In this document: positions 57,274 to 64,000 of the stretch, piece after piece
How the letters are laid out: every line of letters starts with the position of its first letter
Position numbering within the stretch: position 1 is the first letter of the stretch
NCBI GenBank assembly: GCA_016794035.1
Contig: JAEUHS010000060.1
Span: forward strand, 22,128 to 86,127
DNA from: Planctomycetota bacterium
Lineage (GTDB): Bacteria > Planctomycetota > UBA1135 > UBA2386
DNA: 64,000 nucleotides
Direction of reading: 5' to 3'
The notes under the pieces: generated by a model
What the model saw: only the letters and a program-made list of their open reading frames with translations
Told to the model about the DNA's origin: nothing
The model's database searches: none
Translations under genes and position numbers: made by a program

Positions 57274-58974
57274 ATGCGTGGCGCCATGACCCCGCCGGCG
57301 CCACGCCTCCTCGCTGCCCTGCTGCTGCCCTGCCTCGCCGCGCAGCAGCCGCCCGCCGCCGCACCGCCGCCGGCCGCGGAGCTCGCCGCGTTCACCACCT
57401 GGCTGCAAGACTACACGGCCGGCGCGTTCCGGCTGGTCAAGGACGGCCACACCGACGACGCGGCGCTGGCCGAGCTCGACGCCCGCATGGGCAGGGTCGC
57501 CGCGGGCAACACGCTCGCTGCCGCGAAGCTGCTGTTCCAGGCGGCGAGCATCGCGCCGCGACCGGCCGGCACGACGTCGACGACCGACCTCGTCGACTAC
57601 TACCGCGAGCTGCAGCCGTGGCGCGTGCAGGCGCTGGCCGGCAAGCACCTGCGCACGATGACCGGCGACGGCATCGTGCCGTGGCTGCTGCAGATGCTGT
57701 CGGCGCCCGGCATCCGCGCGGCGAAGCAGAACCAGGACCAGGCGAACGCCGCCGCGGTGCTGCGCGTGCTCGCCGGCCATCCGAGCATCGAGGCCGAACT
57801 CGAACTGCTGCGCGCCTGCCGCTCGCTGCCGAGCGAACTGCGCGTGCAGGCGGTGAACGCGATGGCGCAGGACACGTCGCTGGACCTCGTGCCGACGCTG
57901 CTCGAACTGCTGCGCGACAGCGAACCGAACGTGCGCATCGCCGCCGCGAACGCGATCGGCACGTCGCTGGCACCGCACACCGACGAGTCGCTCGGCAAGC
58001 AACCGGCCGGCACCGCGCTGGCCTTGCGCGACACGGCGATCGACAAGCTCGGCGAGCTGCTGGTGCGCGACCAGGTCTGGCAGGTGCGCAGCGCGGCGGC
58101 GTTCTCGCTGGCGGTGATGCGGTGCAAGCCGGTGATCCCGGTGCTGATCCGCGGCCTCGAGGCCGAACTGAACCGCAAGCAGGACCCGTGGGCGATGGAC
58201 ATCCGCCTGCACAAGCTGCTCGAGGGCCTGACCGGGCAGAGCGTCGTGCGCGGCAGCGCGACGCCGTGGAAGCAGTTCTGGAGCCGCGAGGGCGATGCGT
58301 TCACCGTGCGGCCCAGGACCGCCCCCGGCCAGGTGCCGGCCCGGGCCGACAAGTACGAGAAGTTCTTCGACCTCGCGATCGAGTCCGACCGCGTGCTGTT
58401 CGTGCTCGACTTCAGCGGCTCGATGGCCGAGCCCATGACCTTGAAGCAGGGCTCCGGCACCGGCGCGGTGCCGACTGCCACCACGACGACCAAGGCCGAG
58501 CTGGTGGTCAGCGAACTGAAGAAGCTGATCCTGTCGCTGCCCGACGGCGCGCTGGTCAACCTCGTGGTGTTCGGCGACGAGGTGCGCATCTGGCGCCAGG
58601 AAGGCAACCGCCCGGCGCTGGTCAGGCTCGACGACGAGACGCGCGACGACCTGCTCGGCAACTTCCTCGACAACCTGCGGCCCAGCGGCTCGACCAACCT
58701 CTACGGCGCGCTCGAGACCGCACTCGGCTTCGGCGACCGCGGCCTCTACGACAAGTACTACGCCGCCGGTTTCGACACGCTGTACGTGATCAGCGACGGC
58801 GCGCCGACCGCCGGCAAGATCGTCGACAAGGACGAGATCCGCCGCCGCGTGCGCGAGGCCAACAACCTGCGCAAGATCGCGATCCACTGCATCACGTTCG
58901 GCGACAGGAACGACACCGACTTCCTGCGGCCGATGGCCGAGGAGAACGGCGGCCGGCACATCCACGTCGAGTGA
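57274..58974 (+). CDS. Secreted HEAT-repeat and VWA-domain protein
   Basis: 566 residues with a signal peptide (LLAALLLPCLAAQ); ATG 57286 is an alternative start. HEAT-like repeats occupy about 130-300 (e.g. LLRDSEPNVRIAAANAIG). The von Willebrand A domain (about 370-566) has a complete metal-ion-dependent adhesion site: DFSGSM (379-384 region), RPSGSTNLYGAL with the threonine, and VISDGAPTAG. It should bind a protein ligand through a divalent cation. The architecture is typical of planctomycetal secreted proteins. Confidence 0.88.
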   Translation: MRGAMTPPAPRLLAALLLPCLAAQQPPAAAPPPAAELAAFTTWLQDYTAGAFRLVKDGHTDDAALAELDARMGRVAAGNTLAAAKLLFQAASIAPRPAGTTSTTDLVDYYRELQPWRVQALAGKHLRTMTGDGIVPWLLQMLSAPGIRAAKQNQDQANAAAVLRVLAGHPSIEAELELLRACRSLPSELRVQAVNAMAQDTSLDLVPTLLELLRDSEPNVRIAAANAIGTSLAPHTDESLGKQPAGTALALRDTAIDKLGELLVRDQVWQVRSAAAFSLAVMRCKPVIPVLIRGLEAELNRKQDPWAMDIRLHKLLEGLTGQSVVRGSATPWKQFWSREGDAFTVRPRTAPGQVPARADKYEKFFDLAIESDRVLFVLDFSGSMAEPMTLKQGSGTGAVPTATTTTKAELVVSELKKLILSLPDGALVNLVVFGDEVRIWRQEGNRPALVRLDDETRDDLLGNFLDNLRPSGSTNLYGALETALGFGDRGLYDKYYAAGFDTLYVISDGAPTAGKIVDKDEIRRRVREANNLRKIAIHCITFGDRNDTDFLRPMAEENGGRHIHVE

Positions 58975-58984
58975 CGCGGCGCGG

Positions 58985-60103
58985 TCAGATCGTCGCCAGC
59001 AGCCGGCCCAGCTCGGTCGCGACCAGCTCGTGCACGCGCGCGCTCGGGTGCGCGTCGCAGGCGTTCGCCGTGCGCTCGCGCACCGGCACGTCACGCAGCA
59101 GCCCGCCGACGTCGAGCAGCGGCACGTGGTGGGCCGCGAACATCGCCTCGACACGATCGAGCGTCGGCCGGCAGTGCTCGGGATCGGTCAGGAACGGGAA
59201 CAGCACGACGACCAGCGGCACGTGCCGCGCCTCGGCATAGCGGCAGAATCGCTCGAGGTCGGCGAGGTGGCGCTGCAGCAGCGCATCGTCGTTCAGCGCC
59301 TTGTCGAGCATCGCGACGTAGTCGGCGCCATCGGCGTGCGGGAATTCCCAGTAGAGCCAGTTGAGCAGGAACGAGCCGCGCAGCAGGTCCTGCACCGGGC
59401 ACGGCACGTCCTCGTACGGCGCGAACGCTGGCCACGGCCAGCCGGCGCGCTGCGCCGCGCCTTCGATGTCGTTCAGGTAGTACTGCAGCACCACGGCGTC
59501 GGGCGCGAGCGGGTGCGCCTCGAGGCGTCGATACTCGTCGATCGTATCGCTGCCGTTCCTGCCGAGGTTGACGAGGTGCAGCTGCGGGCGTTCGGCGGCG
59601 ATGCGATCGGTGAAGCGATCCTCGACGCGCGCCATGCCGGCGCCGGCCGTGAACGAATCGCCGACCACGAGCACGGTCTTCCTGCCTGGCACGGCCACGT
59701 GCGGACCGTCGCGATAGCCGAGCTCGTTCTTGTCGCGCCAGTAGTAGCGGTTCCAGATCTGCGCGCCGAGCGTGTAGCCGACGTTGTGGCTGCGCGGCAC
59801 GAACATGAACACGCCTTCGCAGAGCGTCAGCGTCAGCACGGTCGCCAGCGCCGCCATGCACGTGCGCTGCACGCGCCGCGAGCGCCGCTGCCGCACGACG
59901 CCGAGCGCGAACGCGACCACGAACGCGATGGTCGCCAGCGCCATCATCGAGCCGCGCAGCGCGTAGAGCAGCGCGTAGCTCGGGCCGCGGTAGTCCCAGG
60001 CGAGCCGTTCGGTGGTCCAGACGATCGCGGCCCAGAGCCCGATCGCCGCCAGCAGCGAGGCGATGGCGAGTCGGTTGGCAGCAGTCGGGGATCGTCGCGA
60101 CAT
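58985..60103 (-). CDS. Membrane-anchored SGNH-type protein
   Basis: 372 residues. Three hydrophobic helices cover the first 120 residues (LAIASLLAAIGLWAAIV, MALATIAFVVAFALGVV, LATVLTLTLCEGVFMF). The periplasmic domain begins at the catalytic block VLVVGDSFTAGAGM. It continues LVNLGRNGSDTIDE, VVLQYYLNDIEGAA and NACDAHPSARVHEL (D-x-H block V). It resembles acyl-transfer or esterase partners in polysaccharide modification. Its start faces the cassette array 353 bp away. Confidence 0.85.
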   Translation of the reverse strand: MSRRSPTAANRLAIASLLAAIGLWAAIVWTTERLAWDYRGPSYALLYALRGSMMALATIAFVVAFALGVVRQRRSRRVQRTCMAALATVLTLTLCEGVFMFVPRSHNVGYTLGAQIWNRYYWRDKNELGYRDGPHVAVPGRKTVLVVGDSFTAGAGMARVEDRFTDRIAAERPQLHLVNLGRNGSDTIDEYRRLEAHPLAPDAVVLQYYLNDIEGAAQRAGWPWPAFAPYEDVPCPVQDLLRGSFLLNWLYWEFPHADGADYVAMLDKALNDDALLQRHLADLERFCRYAEARHVPLVVVLFPFLTDPEHCRPTLDRVEAMFAAHHVPLLDVGGLLRDVPVRERTANACDAHPSARVHELVATELGRLLATI

Positions 60104-60455
60104 GACAGCCCGCAGGCACCTCGATGATCGGAGAGGCGCCGGGACGATCCTGAGCGGAATCGCGCCGGCTGGGGGCCCGGGGAGCCCTGCGCTCACCGGC
60201 GCGGGATGTCCCGCTTCGGGGCCGGCCGGCGGCGAGCGTCGGATCGCCGAGCGTGCGGTTGTGGGCGACCGCCGCGCGGGTCAGCCGCCGCACCGTCGCC
60301 ACCGCGACGGTCGCGCCGTCGCGCAGCTCCAGCGTCGCCTTCTCGCTCGTGCCGCAAAGCGCTCCCCCGCACCTCACACAGCGGGCCGGGTCCTCGCGCA
60401 GCACACACCACGACTCCTCTGGTCTCGGTCGCGCGGATCGGCTACTGGTCGCGCT
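60104..60455. other. Region between SGNH gene and cassette array, no certain gene
   Basis: On the minus strand one frame encodes a short Cys-bearing stretch (CVRCGGALCGTSEKATLELR, then RRLTRAAVAHNRTLGD) that looks protein-like, but its ends are undefined and it runs into a non-coding-like Arg/Pro-rich tail. It could be a decayed terminal cassette. No second attC-like element was found here. Confidence 0.4.
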
Positions 60456-60507
60456 GGCTGACGTCCTTGCCGCTGCGGCGCTCGCCAGCTCCTGCGGCGT
60501 GTTGGAC
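60456..60507 (-). repeat. attC-like site 0 (array end)
   Basis: Read on the minus strand it starts with GTCCAAC (60507-60501, fits RYYYAAC), continues ACGCCGCAGGAGCTGGCGAG, a sequence close to the left half of site 2, and ends GGACGTCAGCC. The 3' core GTCAGCC is degenerate relative to GTTRRRY. A GCCGC...GCGGC stem is present. Short and decayed, as expected for the oldest end of an array. Confidence 0.6.
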
Positions 60508-60581
60508 AGCATGGCCCCTCGCGACAACCAACCGAGGCCCCGGAAGCAGCGGCGAAAGCAAGGCCGGCACAACCCAGTCCG

Positions 60582-61555
60582 TCACCGCTGATCCAGCAGC
60601 CACAGCTCGTGCCGCGGGCCGTGCAGGATCCAGTTGAATCTCCCAAGCACGTCGCGGCCGAGGGCCGGCGACCCGGCGTCTTCGACGACGATCAGGTCTC
60701 GCACTTCCCGATCGCCGAGGCGCAGGCTGCGCAGATGAAACAGCGACCGCGGCCCCGTGGCCACCCCATGCACGCCAACTCTCGAGCCGTCGTCCTGGCC
60801 CACCGTCACCTTGACGTTGGCAAGGCCCTGGCCCTCGAGTTGCTCGCGCATGGCACGCTCCTCCGCCTCCCGCCGCTTGCGCTCAAGCTGCGCGCCAGAT
60901 GGCAGCGACAGCTGCTCGGCGAGGCCGGCTGGCAGCGATGTACTATCGGCACCGGTATCCAGCAGAAGCTCGATCTCGTCGGCTCCCTCGAGGCGCACGC
61001 GCGCCATCGGCCGGCTCGCATCCCCCCCGAGCCGGATTCGCTGCCCCACCGCGTAGCCTCGCTCTGCGATGTGGCTCTCGACAACATCGGCGGTCATCAC
61101 ACGCAGCTGCTTGTTCGGCGCGTCGAACCAGAACACGAAGTGCTGCATGACGTCCATGCCGAGGTGGCCGTCGATGCGAGTGCTCACGTTGATCACGCCG
61201 GGGGATTCCGGTCGATCAGCTCTCGGCAAGCAGACGACGTGGTTCACGCGGCATCGGGCCGGCCCCAGTTTGTAGTGCACGCCCGTGGCGAACTTGGTCA
61301 GTTCGACTTCGACGCCGGACGAGTCGACCAACGTGACGCTCCGGCCGTTGACCTGGCCGACAGTGAGCCCGAGGTGCTCTGCGGCGTCGAGGTAGAAGTC
61401 GCTCCCCATCGCACCGGTGTCGAGCCACAGAAGCGCCAGCTTGCCCCCGACGTCGACGTTGGCACGAAACGACGTATCCATCGTCAACACTTCGACGTCG
61501 ACTCCCCCGCAGCCATGCAGCAGCCCAGGAAGATCGCTGCCCCGATTCGCGTCAT
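60582..61555 (-). pseudogene. Cassette gene: double retropepsin-like aspartic protease (frameshifted start)
   Basis: The main frame (60582 to about 61505) encodes two retropepsin-type halves: LLWLDTGAMGSDFYLDAAE and, about 150 residues later, ELLLDTGADSTSLPAGLAE, each with the catalytic DTG; GRDVLGRFNWIL closes the second. A hydrophobic leader, MTRIGAAIFLGCCMAAG, starts at ATG 61555 in another frame. A run of five C (plus strand, 61504-61508) separates the two frames; one extra base would join them into 324 residues. ATG 61481 would give an intracellular 299-residue product instead. The leader ATG overlaps the stop of the preceding ORF (ATGA), which supports it as the true start. Confidence 0.7.
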
Positions 61556-61740
61556 GGCGCGAACTGACGTCGCCCCCTGTATCGAGTGCGAGTGCGAGCG
61601 CGAACACGGAAGGTCCCCTCCTCGGCACCCTGCACGGCGACCCAGGAACAGCTTGGACAGCCACGAGAGAGAGACGCAGCCCCCTGACCACAGACGGGAC
61701 ACGGCTGCTTGAGCGTCCAACTTGGCTTGCGGAGGTCCAT
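61552..61740 (-). CDS. Cassette gene: small zinc-ribbon protein
   Basis: 62 residues. It starts 10 bp after attC site 1 and contains CPVCGQGAASLSRGCPSC, a four-cysteine zinc ribbon, followed by a basic tail (RVRARTRTRYRGRRQ). Its TGA overlaps the ATG of the protease leader, so this cassette carries two coupled genes. Function unknown; RNA or protein binding is plausible for the ribbon. Confidence 0.55.
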   Translation of the reverse strand: MDLRKPSWTLKQPCPVCGQGAASLSRGCPSCSWVAVQGAEEGTFRVRARTRTRYRGRRQFAP

Positions 61741-61750
61741 GAGCTGATCC

Positions 61751-61819
61751 GTCCCACGTTCGGGTTCAGCGGCGATCGCCCGCTTGGGGGCGACCGTCGG
61801 TTGCTGCGCCGTGTCGGGC
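61751..61819 (-). repeat. attC-like site 1
   Basis: 69 bp. On the plus strand it is bounded by gtcccac (61751-61757) and gtcgggc (61813-61819), which are diverged R boxes. The central stem ggcgatcgccc / gggggcgaccgtc is nearly identical to site 3. The core triplets lack the AAC/GTT and are probably inactive or weak. The stop codon of the lipoprotein cassette (61766) lies inside it. Confidence 0.65.
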
Positions 61820-62341
61820 CGTCTTGGAAGGTGGGCCATCGTAAACTCGAACGGAGTGAAGTGCGCTCTGTCCGCCGCGCCAACGGCAATCCTTGACGAT
61901 GTCGATGTAGGCACGGACACCGCCACCCTGTCTCACCCGCGTCATCAAGCGGTCGAAGTCGACGCGATCCAACACGACATCTCGAAGAGGGAGTGGGCCG
62001 TAGAGGTCCGGGATGAGAGTGACCCAGGGCAGAGTGATGCCGGCCAGGGCTCCGATTGGGCCCCACCGGATGTCGGTAGCGGGATCGAACGGAGCCTTGA
62101 TCGCGATGAGCAGGCTACTGAGCTTGTCGAGAGGGTACAGGACAACAGGCACAATCACGTCGTAGGCGAGAACGGGCGGATCACTCAGCACCGGTCCCGG
62201 TGAATCGACCCACACCTCAAGCGTGGCAGCGTCACCGTCCGTCGTCACGCCTTGCAGCATCCTGACTCGCGTCATCGAGTAGCAGCCGCTCAGGAAGGCG
62301 AGCAGGGCTATCAGCGCAAGATGCTTCACGATTCGGATCAT
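61766..62341 (-). CDS. Cassette gene: lipoprotein
   Basis: 191 residues. It starts 25 bp after attC site 2 and its last 20 or so residues (ATDGRPQAGDRR) are encoded by site 1. The lipobox LLAFLSGCYS (Cys20) gives a lipid anchor, and hydrophobic stretches follow at PVVLYPLDKLSSLLIAI and ALAGITLPWVTLIPDLYG. The YSMTRVRMLQG start of the mature part resembles YceK-type small lipoproteins. Envelope-located cassette product, function unknown. Confidence 0.75.
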   Translation of the reverse strand: MIRIVKHLALIALLAFLSGCYSMTRVRMLQGVTTDGDAATLEVWVDSPGPVLSDPPVLAYDVIVPVVLYPLDKLSSLLIAIKAPFDPATDIRWGPIGALAGITLPWVTLIPDLYGPLPLRDVVLDRVDFDRLMTRVRQGGGVRAYIDIVKDCRWRGGQSALHSVRVYDGPPSKTARHGAATDGRPQAGDRR

Positions 62342-62366
62342 GCGGAAGCCACGCCTCAGGCGATCG

Positions 62367-62465
62367 GCCCAACGTCTTTGGCGCTCAGCCGCGCGCCGCG
62401 TGCGAGGGCTTCAGCTCTCGCGGTTGGTTTGGTCGCGGCTCGCCGGCTCCTGCGGCGAGTTGGCC
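62367..62465 (-). repeat. attC-like site 2
   Basis: 99 bp. Plus-strand ends gcccaac (62367-62373) and gttggcc (62459-62465) match the RYYYAAC/GTTRRRY layout apart from one purine position. Minus-strand tail GGCTGAGCGCCAAAGACGTT is shared with sites 3 and 5. The extra central sequence makes the hairpin longer and imperfect. The DUF6429-like ORF ends inside it (62411). Confidence 0.75.
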
Positions 62466-62698
62466 TGCGTCCCAAAGTAGCGCTCGAACAACTCACGCGC
62501 ACGGGCTCGGCCCTCCTCCGTGAGGACAACGGACTTGGCCTTGCCTTTCGGGTCGTGGATCCAGCCTCGCCGATGCAACCCGTCGAGCAGACCCCAGTCG
62601 TGGCTCTTCCACGCCCGAGCGAAGCCGTGGTCGTCGAAGCTCGTGAGGAACAACAGCGCCATGACGACCTCCTCGGCCTTGTCGCGATCGAAGTCCAT
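62411..62698 (-). CDS. Cassette gene: DUF6429-like protein
   Basis: 95 residues, starting 7 bp after attC site 3 (MDFDRDKAEEVVMALLFL). The sequence SFDDHGFARAWKSHDWGLLD, RGWIHDPKGKAKSVVLTEEG has the compact helical/winged pattern of DUF6429, a small family common in environmental bacteria and integron cassettes. The final 25 or so residues read into attC site 2. Family assignment is from memory of the motif order; function unknown. Confidence 0.75.
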   Translation of the reverse strand: MDFDRDKAEEVVMALLFLTSFDDHGFARAWKSHDWGLLDGLHRRGWIHDPKGKAKSVVLTEEGRARARELFERYFGTQANSPQEPASRDQTNRES

Positions 62699-62705
62699 CT
62701 CGCCG

Positions 62706-62777
62706 GGCCAACGTCTTTGGCGCTCAGCGGCGAGCGCCCGCTTGGGGGCGCTCGTCGGGTGCTGCGCCTTGTTGGGC
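62706..62777 (-). repeat. attC-like site 3
   Basis: 72 bp. Plus-strand ends ggccaac (62706-62712) and gttgggc (62771-62777). The central arms cggcgagcgccc and gggcgctcgtcg pair almost perfectly around a short loop (gcttg), with unpaired bases as expected for a folded single-stranded attC. This is the most regular site together with site 4. The membrane-protein ORF stop (62724) lies inside. Confidence 0.8.
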
Positions 62778-63131
62778 AGGCCTTCGTATCCGCCTGCCAA
62801 ACCAACTCGCGAGTGCAGGGAAGGGTGAGAACGTGACAAGGAGCATGGTCACGATAGCCCATCCGGCCTTTCCTCCGGTTGAGCTGCTTGGATTAGCGAT
62901 CTCGCCGGCCGCATCGAGTTGCCAGTAGACGAAGGCTGACTGGGACCAGGTGATCAAGACCGCTCCCCAGAACACTGATCGCGGGCAGAGCCAACCCGAC
63001 ACGAAGCCCGCCACGACCAGCGAGCCAAACCAGATGCCGTAAAGCAGGCCTTCTCCGTGCCCTAGTGCGAGCAAGGCTGCACCGAAACACAGCAGGCTCA
63101 GCACAACCAGCATTGCGATGCCGCGAATCAT
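62724..63131 (-). CDS. Cassette gene: small polytopic membrane protein
   Basis: 135 residues, starting 11 bp after attC site 4 (MIRGIAMLVVLSLLCFGAAL). Four hydrophobic segments: AMLVVLSLLCFGAALLAL, LLYGIWFGSLVVAGFVSG, VFWGAVLITWSQSAFVYW and WAIVTMLLVTFSPFPALA. The C-terminal 20 or so residues are attC-encoded (QQGAAPDERPQAGARR), very like the end of the lipoprotein cassette. Function unknown; small membrane proteins are common cassette cargo. Confidence 0.75.
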   Translation of the reverse strand: MIRGIAMLVVLSLLCFGAALLALGHGEGLLYGIWFGSLVVAGFVSGWLCPRSVFWGAVLITWSQSAFVYWQLDAAGEIANPSSSTGGKAGWAIVTMLLVTFSPFPALASWFGRRIRRPAQQGAAPDERPQAGARR

Positions 63132-63142
63132 CCGGATGCTCT

Positions 63143-63242
63143 GCCCAACGTCTCTCACGCTCAGCCGCGGTCCGCGCGCGGTGTCGCTTGATCTCGCGGT
63201 TGCGTGATCGCGCGGTCCGTCGGCTGCTGCGTGGAGTTAGGC
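63143..63242 (-). repeat. attC-like site 4
   Basis: 100 bp. Plus-strand ends gcccaac (63143-63149) and gttaggc (63236-63242), both perfect matches to RYYYAAC and GTTRRRY. The arms (cagccgcggtccgcgcg and cgcgcggtccgtcggctg) pair with a few extrahelical bases. In minus sense the first box GCCTAAC supplies the TAA stop of the GIY-YIG gene, a classic cassette arrangement. Confidence 0.85.
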
Positions 63243-63833
63243 GTCGTCTGCTTCATCACTACCTTGCCGAAGAGGGGAATGCTGCGAAAGCTCGCGATCG
63301 GCGTCTGGCTTTGGCATGCGGGCGAAGAAGTCGCTGCCGCGCTGAACGAAGCCCTCGGGGTCGCCCTCGAATACCTCGTTTAGGACCAGCGTGCAGCCCT
63401 CGCGCGTGATGCTGTCCATCGCCGCGTAGTCCCACGAGCGCTTGCACGGCCACGACGCGAGCACCCGGGCTGTCGGGGCGGCAGTCTGGTGCTCCGTGAG
63501 CCGCTTGTCGAGGTTGTCCGTGTATCCGATCTTGATGCGATTCGGCAGGGCTTCCGGCACCAACTGAATCACGTAGAAGACGCCTTGTCGCTGGAAGGGC
63601 TCGGCGTCAGAACTGAGATCGACTCCGGCATGCAGCGTCTCGTAGAACTCGGCTAGGCGATCGGCATCCTCGCGAGAGATGTAGTGGGTCCACTTGGCGT
63701 TGCTGGTGTTCGCTCGCCCCTTCTGCACAGCGATCCCCAGCTCCGCACCGTGCCTCTCGACGAGCCGCCGAATCGTGGTCGGGTCGACACCAAGGCGCTT
63801 CGCCATCTCCTTGTAGGTGACCGTCTCGCTCAT
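63237..63833 (-). CDS. Cassette gene: HTH plus GIY-YIG (T5orf172-like) protein
   Basis: 198 residues, starting 27 bp after attC site 5 and ending on the TAA of attC site 4. The N-terminus is a helix-turn-helix (YKEMAKRLGVDPTTIRRLVE). The second half has the GIY-YIG/T5orf172 pattern VFYVIQLVPEALPNRIKIGY, TDNLDKRLTEHQTAAP and a later glutamate-poor end (WDYAAMDSITREG). Such domains are found in phage and mobile-element nucleases; combined with HTH it may be a DNA-binding nuclease or regulator. Catalytic completeness is not certain. Confidence 0.8.
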   Translation of the reverse strand: MSETVTYKEMAKRLGVDPTTIRRLVERHGAELGIAVQKGRANTSNAKWTHYISREDADRLAEFYETLHAGVDLSSDAEPFQRQGVFYVIQLVPEALPNRIKIGYTDNLDKRLTEHQTAAPTARVLASWPCKRSWDYAAMDSITREGCTLVLNEVFEGDPEGFVQRGSDFFARMPKPDADRELSQHSPLRQGSDEADDA

Positions 63834-63860
63834 GATGTTCGATGCTGCACGGCTACGGAC

Positions 63861-63930
63861 GCCTAACGTCTTTGACGCTCAGCCGCCGGCGCCGCTTTGG
63901 GCGCCGGTCGGCTGCTGCGTCGGGATGCTG
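63861..63930 (-). repeat. attC-like site 5
   Basis: 70 bp. On the plus strand it opens with gcctaac (63861-63867), a perfect R box, and has a very strong stem cagccgccggcgcc / ggcgccggtcggctg with a single extrahelical t. The far end reads gatgctg where gttaggc is expected, so that core is lost or diverged. The array may continue beyond it, past 64000. Confidence 0.75.
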
Positions 63931-64000
63931 ATAAGGCCCCCTGAGCACCTGCTCACCGTGAGTAGGCTCAGCTTGTCAACTACACCCAGGAGGGCCGGAT

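Larger units (their letters stand above)
60456..63930 (-). mobile_element. Integron gene-cassette array (five cassettes, six attC-like sites)
   Basis: Six imperfect inverted repeats of 52-100 bp at 60456, 61751, 62367, 62706, 63143 and 63861 end in R-box-like cores close to RYYYAAC and GTTRRRY. In minus-strand sense they share a tail of the form GAGCGYCAAAGACGTTRGGC. Between them lie single short transcription units, all on the minus strand. Each starts 7-27 bp after one site, and four of the five stop codons fall inside the next site (the fifth is 75 bp before). These are the defining traits of integron cassettes. The integrase gene and attI are not in the window; by orientation they would be to the right of 64000. 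The left end, at 60456, is the tail of the array. Confidence 0.82.

Noticed and set aside
61482..62066. N-terminal extension of the retropepsin frame
   Set aside because: It crosses attC site 1 and the neighbouring lipoprotein gene and is Arg/Ser/Pro-rich.
62699..62839. Upstream starts for the DUF6429-like ORF (and likewise 63132-63158 for the membrane protein)
   Set aside because: These extensions would translate through an attC site; the ATGs 7 and 11 bp after the sites give products of the expected family length or with a proper first helix.
61751..63930. CRISPR array
   Set aside because: The repeats are 52-100 bp, imperfect, hairpin-forming and separated by full genes, not by short uniform spacers.

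Overview
The window is about 64 kb of very GC-rich (roughly 70% or more by eye) bacterial chromosome, densely coding on both strands with many ATGA-type overlaps. It carries a flagellar export operon together with many secreted or lipid-anchored proteins: FG-GAP, HEAT, RCC1, VWA, squalene-cyclase-like and SGNH architectures. A shared secreted-protein C-terminal module recurs in six genes. This combination best fits a Planctomycetes-type genome. That is an inference from gene content; no rRNA or other marker gene is present to settle it.

Layout. 1-6.6 kb: a stress/osmolyte-like carbohydrate cluster (GH63-like glucosidase, cut by the window start; aquaporin; GMC oxidoreductase; double-VOC protein; sugar-phosphate nucleotidyltransferase; SDR). 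6.9-17.2 kb: flagellar operon fliO-fliP-fliQ-fliR-flhB-flhA-flhF-flhG-orf-fliA, followed by two small proteins and two lipoproteins. 17.3-25.0 kb: TPR protein, Old-Yellow-Enzyme-type oxidoreductase and secreted proteins, including a pair of secretin-N-like paralogues. 25.0-28.6 kb (minus): PIG-L deacetylase-like protein and an aminotransferase. 28.8-33.5 kb: four secreted or lipoprotein genes, two of them SGNH-type. 33.9-36.5 kb: two more aminotransferases. 36.7-42.6 kb: a tightly coupled four-gene unit (ABC ATPase-permease fusion, PDZ lipoprotein, two FG-GAP proteins). 42.8-50.2 kb: a cupin-like protein, an RCC1-repeat secreted protein, a broken secreted-protein gene with an 8-bp repeat in its signal-peptide region, and an SGNH secreted protein. 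50.2-60.1 kb: cyclase-like repeat protein, PAP2 lipoprotein, PAP2-GT39 fusion, epimerase, serpin, HEAT-VWA protein and a membrane SGNH protein.

60.4-64 kb: the most striking part is an apparent integron gene-cassette array that runs on the minus strand and probably continues past the right edge. Six attC-like sites share a conserved tail. They separate five cassettes: a GIY-YIG protein, a small membrane protein, a DUF6429-like protein, a lipoprotein, and a zinc-ribbon plus double-DTGA protease pair. Every cassette ORF starts 7-27 bp after an attC, and four of the five end inside the next one. No integrase is visible in the window.

Two loci (about 47.6 and 61.5 kb) carry apparent single-base frameshifts, so true decay and sequencing error both need to be kept in mind.
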